From positions 1-12,061 of the forward strand of contig CAIOHW010000120.1 of NCBI GenBank assembly GCA_903858195.1: DNA of 12,061 nt, read 5' to 3'. The notes under the pieces are model-generated. The model was given only the letters and a program-made list of their open reading frames with translations. It did not search any database and was not told where the DNA came from. This DNA is from Oligoflexia bacterium (GTDB lineage Bacteria; Bdellovibrionota; UBA1018). Position 1 is the first letter of the stretch; each line of letters starts with the position of its first letter. Both the position numbers and the translations under genes were made by a program. Of the stretch, positions 8,671 through 12,061 are shown one piece after another.

Positions 8671-11372
8671 TCGCCCTCCAGCCACTCGCGCCGGGCCTGC
8701 CCGCAGGCCGACCTGACCCGGCAATCCCTGCACTCGGATGCCCCTAGGACGGGACTCGCATCTGCGATACCGGATGCGAGCGAGACTGAAGCAGTGCGGA
8801 TCCTGTCTTCAAGCGTGCTCCAGAGCTCTTCGGGCGGACCGTCAAACAGACTCGAGTTGGAGGCTGCCGCCCGAGTCAGGCATCCTTCTTTGCTTCCGTT
8901 CCATTTCTTCGGAAAAAATCCGACCGAGCGCTTCGCCTCGCGAGTCAACTCGACGAGCTGCGCGCCGAGTACGGGACGATCAAACTTTCCAGCCGCGGCA
9001 ATCGCATAATAGGCAAGCTGCAGTCGGTAGCCACGCTCGCGCATGTCTCCGCCCTTGAGGGCCTGGCCTCCGGACTTGTAGTCGATCACCCAGAGTCCGT
9101 CGGCATGCGCGTCGATTCGGTCGGCCTTGCCGCGGATGCAGTATTCCCTGCCCTCATGCGCAAAACTCCACTCCAGCTTGGCATCCTCTTCGGCAGCCAG
9201 CAGCCTCACGCCTGAGCGATCGCGATACTCCCACTCTTTTTCGAGAAACAGGCAAAGAAGCTGCACGACCTGACGCTCGACCTGAATTCGAAGCTGGGGG
9301 GTCGGGACCCAACCCTTGAGTCCGCCGCGCGCTTCCATCCCGATCCACGCAGACTCAAGCGCCCTGCGCGAAGCTCCCATGGCATCAGCACGGACGGATG
9401 CCGCATTGGACTCGATCCCGCGCACGAGGCACTCGACTGCAGCATGCAGGAGCTGCCCTCGGGTGCTCGGCCATGGACTCAGGTCGGGCTCGTCGGGGGA
9501 TCGAATCCTCCACCTGGATCGAACCAGGGCAGTGAACGGACACCTGCTGTAGGCCTCGATGTCAGAAGCGCTTAACTCAAATCGTCCCGATTCGGCCGGA
9601 GCCATCGGCGACAACCTGACCTCGCGCGGCCTCGCATCGGCCACAATCGAGTAGCCCGCCATGTTTCTGGGATGGGCCCCCATCTCAACCGATTCCCTCA
9701 CGATTCCCAGTTCGGCCAGCAGGGGCTCGATCCGCTCACGCTCGCTGCCATCCATCTCATGTTGATAGTCCAGCAGGTGGTAGGCTCCGGGTGCCGCGGC
9801 AGCCATCCAGCTTGAGAAGGCCCCGGTCCGCGCCGACCGTGCCGAATGGCTGGAGTGGATTGCGAACTCGGTGCCGAGGATCTCGCGGTCGCGCGCTCCG
9901 AGGTACAAATCTCCACTGCGCGACTCCGAAAGCCAGCGTGCGGGAAGTCCGAGCGCGAACACTTCCATGCCGCGAAAGCCGGCATTGAACTGGCTGAATC
10001 GCACGATGCGCACTCCCGTTCGGGGTCGAATCCGTCGTGCCGGTGCGGGGCTCTGCTCAGCGCGCGCACGTACCCTTTCCATCCACTCGGAAAGACGAAG
10101 TTCGAGGCCCTGAAGCCCAAGCGCCTCAAGATCCTCCCGAAGGGCGCCCAGCACCGAGCGCACCCACTCGCGGATCCTCGAGCTCACGCGGGTGCCGGGC
10201 TCGCGCTCAAAGAGCTCATGAAGTGCTTCGAGCCCAATTGAACCACGAGCAGCCGCCTCCAAACCCTCAAGCCTCGTACGAGCGTGCTCGGGAAGCAGTC
10301 GCTGGACCTGTCGCCATCCCTCTCGAGCCCCCGCATCCGAAAGAGCCGAATGAATGCGGCCCAGATCTCCGGCCTCGATTCCGACCTCGGCACGAAGCCA
10401 CTCCAGAAGTCTCAGGCGCTCAAAGCCGCACGAAGCCAGCAGCGGCCCCATCCATGCGTGGCGGACCTCTTCGGAAATCCGCGTTTCAAGCGGATCTCTG
10501 GCATCGAGTTCGGAGATGTTTCGCTCAGCAAGGACGCGCGAAAGTGCCCGGCGAACCGGGGTGCCCGAAGCCGCCCCATCCGGAATGAGGATGATCAGGC
10601 TTGAATGAGGAACCCCATTCTCAATGCGCGAGCAGAGCAAGTCCCCGAGGCTCTCGGCGGCATCCTCGACGGTATGCCAGCGTTCGAAGCCACCTCCCGG
10701 GTCCCCGTCCGTAGGTGCAATCAGCGGAGCCGTCCGGACTTCCACCCTCCGCCCCAGTTCTTCGATGAAATGCAGCTCAAGACCCTGGAGCGGTGCATGG
10801 GAGTAGAGGTCGATTCGCCTGATGTGCCCCAGATCGCCGCTTTCGGGGAGGCCCGAAGCGCTTAGGATCTGCGAAGCTTGATGCAGCCATTCACACTCAT
10901 CCAAGCGCCCTGACTCGTGGAGCCACTCCCTCCAGAGGCTCGACAGAGCAAGGACTTCTTCTCGAACCGGAGCAGCGCCGAGTCCCGCAGCCTGAAGCCG
11001 CTCGAGGTGCACCGCCCTTTCCTGCTCATGAACCGAAGTCAGCCTGGCCTCGGCCATGGCGTCCGAAACTTTTCTCCAAAAACCGGGCTGCGGCCTGAGT
11101 GCCAGCAGGGCCGGAAAATTTCCTGCAGTCCTTGGGTGCGAAAACAGGAGCCTCAGGTACTCCTGCCTGAGAAGCGCGGTTGCCGGCCGCGGCGGGAACG
11201 CTTCACTTGCTCGCACGATCTCGGCTGCAAGCCCTCCGATCGTGTAGACGGATTTGCCGGCGATCACCGAAGAGCCTGCCTCATCGTCCGCTGCGCGCAG
11301 GGACTTGAGGTCCTCCCTTGAATAGCCGGGCCCAAGCAGGATCGCCACGTCAGTGGAGAAACCGCGAATCAC
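8667..11372 (-). CDS. addB: AddB-like subunit: degenerate helicase with iron-sulfur PD-(D/E)XK nuclease
   Basis: This 901-residue protein reads from a GTG start. The N-terminal two thirds have the helical, low-similarity character of an inactivated RecB/AddB-type helicase core. The place for a Walker A holds ILLGPGYSRED, with no GKT/GKS, so no ATPase motor is expected. The C-terminal third is a RecB-family nuclease: His643 (RGQLLHAAVE), GKADRID (748-754), VIDYKSG (762-768, Asp764/Lys766) and QLAYY (785-789). Cys611 (YSRCPF) plus Cys881, Cys884 and Cys890 (C-x2-C-x5-C) match the AddB/Cas4-type 4Fe-4S arrangement that clamps the nuclease domain. Its role is to partner AddA in end resection and supply the second nuclease. 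It is shorter than Bacillus AddB (about 1,160). The GTG overlaps the purQ stop (GTGA) behind an AAGG; an in-frame ATG at 11459 would add 29 atypical arginine-rich residues lying inside purQ. The stop overlaps addA by 4 nt (ATGA). Confidence 0.85.
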   Translation of the reverse strand: MIRGFSTDVAILLGPGYSREDLKSLRAADDEAGSSVIAGKSVYTIGGLAAEIVRASEAFPPRPATALLRQEYLRLLFSHPRTAGNFPALLALRPQPGFWRKVSDAMAEARLTSVHEQERAVHLERLQAAGLGAAPVREEVLALSSLWREWLHESGRLDECEWLHQASQILSASGLPESGDLGHIRRIDLYSHAPLQGLELHFIEELGRRVEVRTAPLIAPTDGDPGGGFERWHTVEDAAESLGDLLCSRIENGVPHSSLIILIPDGAASGTPVRRALSRVLAERNISELDARDPLETRISEEVRHAWMGPLLASCGFERLRLLEWLRAEVGIEAGDLGRIHSALSDAGAREGWRQVQRLLPEHARTRLEGLEAAARGSIGLEALHELFEREPGTRVSSRIREWVRSVLGALREDLEALGLQGLELRLSEWMERVRARAEQSPAPARRIRPRTGVRIVRFSQFNAGFRGMEVFALGLPARWLSESRSGDLYLGARDREILGTEFAIHSSHSARSARTGAFSSWMAAAAPGAYHLLDYQHEMDGSERERIEPLLAELGIVRESVEMGAHPRNMAGYSIVADARPREVRLSPMAPAESGRFELSASDIEAYSRCPFTALVRSRWRIRSPDEPDLSPWPSTRGQLLHAAVECLVRGIESNAASVRADAMGASRRALESAWIGMEARGGLKGWVPTPQLRIQVERQVVQLLCLFLEKEWEYRDRSGVRLLAAEEDAKLEWSFAHEGREYCIRGKADRIDAHADGLWVIDYKSGGQALKGGDMRERGYRLQLAYYAIAAAGKFDRPVLGAQLVELTREAKRSVGFFPKKWNGSKEGCLTRAAASNSSLFDGPPEELWSTLEDRIRTASVSLASGIADASPVLGASECRDCRVRSACGQARREWLEGE
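8674..8679 (-). promoter_or_regulatory. Ribosome-binding site of addA
   Basis: The minus strand reads GGAGGGCGA then ATG. This strong Shine-Dalgarno, within the last codons of addB, fixes the addA start at 8670 rather than at the in-frame start codon at 8733. Confidence 0.7.
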
Positions 11373-12061
11373 AGGACCTTCATCGCCTCGGCGTGTGCGT
11401 TCTCGAAAATGGCGAGGCCCTGCCCTGGAGAGGAGGCGCGACCGGGCTGGGCGGTCCATTCCGGATGCTGCGTCCAGCGCACGAAGTTCTCGGGGTGGGG
11501 CATCAGGCCAAAAATCCTGCCCGTGGAATCACAAAGGCCTGCAATCCGCTCTTCGCTCCCATTGGGATCGCCCTCGTATCTCAGGCAGGCCATCCCGACA
11601 CGCTCCATCCTCGCCCAAACCTCGAGTCTGGCACTCGATGCGATCACCACTCGTCCTTCGGTGTGGCGGATCGGAAGATCCAGGTTTCCAAGGCCGCGCG
11701 TCCAGAGGCACCGGGTTCCCACCGGCTGGAGCCTCACCCATTCGGTGCGAAACCTACCCTGGTCATTCAGGGTGATGGAAAGATCCCTGGCAAAGAGACC
11801 GAGCTTGATGAGCGCCTGAAAGCCGTTTCCGATTCCAAGCACGAGTCCACCCCTCTGGGTGAATCGAGCCAGATCCCACTTCAGAGCGTGCTTGATCTTG
11901 AGTGCCAGCACCTTGCCTGCACCCAGATGGTCGCCAAATGAAAAGCCGCCGGGAATGGCAAGCACCTGGTAGCGCGAGCTGAGCGCATCGAGACTCACCT
12001 GAGAGCGGATGAGCGAACCCAGCGACTCCACATCGGTCTCGAACCTGGCCATCTGAAAGGC
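11369..12061 (-). CDS. purQ: PurQ-like FGAM synthase glutaminase subunit, 5' end outside window, catalytic Cys absent
   Basis: PurQ normally frees ammonia from glutamine and passes it to PurL to make FGAM in purine synthesis. Recognisable class I amidotransferase blocks, counting from the ATG at 12052, are PGGFSFGDHLGAGK (34-47), LGIGNGFQ (72-79), IRHTEGRV (128-135), YEGDPNGSEERIAGLCD (159-175) and LMPHPENF (183-190), which carries catalytic His186 and Glu188. The nucleophile motif is normally GICNGFQ; here Cys is Gly75 (codon GGA, 11828-11830). Reading continues upstream of the ATG (Ala-Phe-Gln to the edge), and the usual beta-strand start of PurQ is missing, so the true start lies beyond 12061. 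It could instead be the C-terminal domain of a long fused PurL, since only the domain's last part is visible. It ends in GTGA, overlapping addB. Confidence 0.88.
   Translation of the reverse strand, partial: AFQMARFETDVESLGSLIRSQVSLDALSSRYQVLAIPGGFSFGDHLGAGKVLALKIKHALKWDLARFTQRGGLVLGIGNGFQALIKLGLFARDLSITLNDQGRFRTEWVRLQPVGTRCLWTRGLGNLDLPIRHTEGRVVIASSARLEVWARMERVGMACLRYEGDPNGSEERIAGLCDSTGRIFGLMPHPENFVRWTQHPEWTAQPGRASSPGQGLAIFENAHAEAMKVL

Noticed and set aside
8671..8733. Upstream extension of addA
   Set aside because: The 21 extra residues lie within the iron-sulfur Cys region of addB. The ATG at 8670 has a strong GGAGGG and an ATGA overlap.
11373..11459. Upstream ATG extension of addB
   Set aside because: The 29 extra residues are Arg-rich and lie inside purQ. 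The GTG with GTGA overlap and an AAGG site gives a start fitting the family better.
12050..12052. ATG at 12052 as the true purQ start
   Set aside because: Starting here would omit the first beta strand and helix of the amidotransferase fold. The frame is open to the window edge, so the gene is partial.

Overview
This window is one uninterrupted leftward (minus-strand) gene block from a GC-rich (about 60% by eye) Gram-negative bacterium. The outer-membrane barrel family and the very long periplasmic TPR proteins point to a myxobacterium- or Bdellovibrio-like lineage (Myxococcota or Bdellovibrionota). This placement is an inference from gene content, because no rRNA or species marker is present.

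Reading in the direction of transcription (high to low coordinates), the block has three parts. First is purQ (11369-12061), the glutaminase subunit of FGAM synthase in purine synthesis, cut by the right edge. Second are addB (8667-11372) and addA (5746-8670), the two subunits of an AddAB/RecBCD-type helicase-nuclease that resects double-strand breaks for recombination. Third is a cell-envelope module: an outer-membrane beta-barrel protein (4899-5681), a 504-residue secreted TPR protein (3385-4899), and a TPR protein of more than 1,130 residues (1-3398) that leaves the window at the left edge. I resolved this last gene by translating the complement by hand, because it has no stop inside the window.

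The genes are packed tightly. purQ/addB overlap as GTGA, addB/addA as ATGA, barrel/TPR as TGATG, and the two TPR genes overlap by 14 nt. The only gap is about 64 nt between addA and the barrel gene. This fits one operon, or two operons meeting at that gap. I see no tRNA, rRNA, CRISPR array, insertion sequence or convincing terminator.

Three observations stand out. The PurQ-like protein has glycine where the glutaminase cysteine nucleophile should be. Both AddA and AddB carry the complete four-cysteine iron-sulfur pattern that is classically a property of AddB only. The barrel plus two TPR proteins resemble the outer-membrane/periplasmic part of the Glt gliding-motility machinery. None of these proves a wholly new system. 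They are the places where the window departs from textbook expectation.
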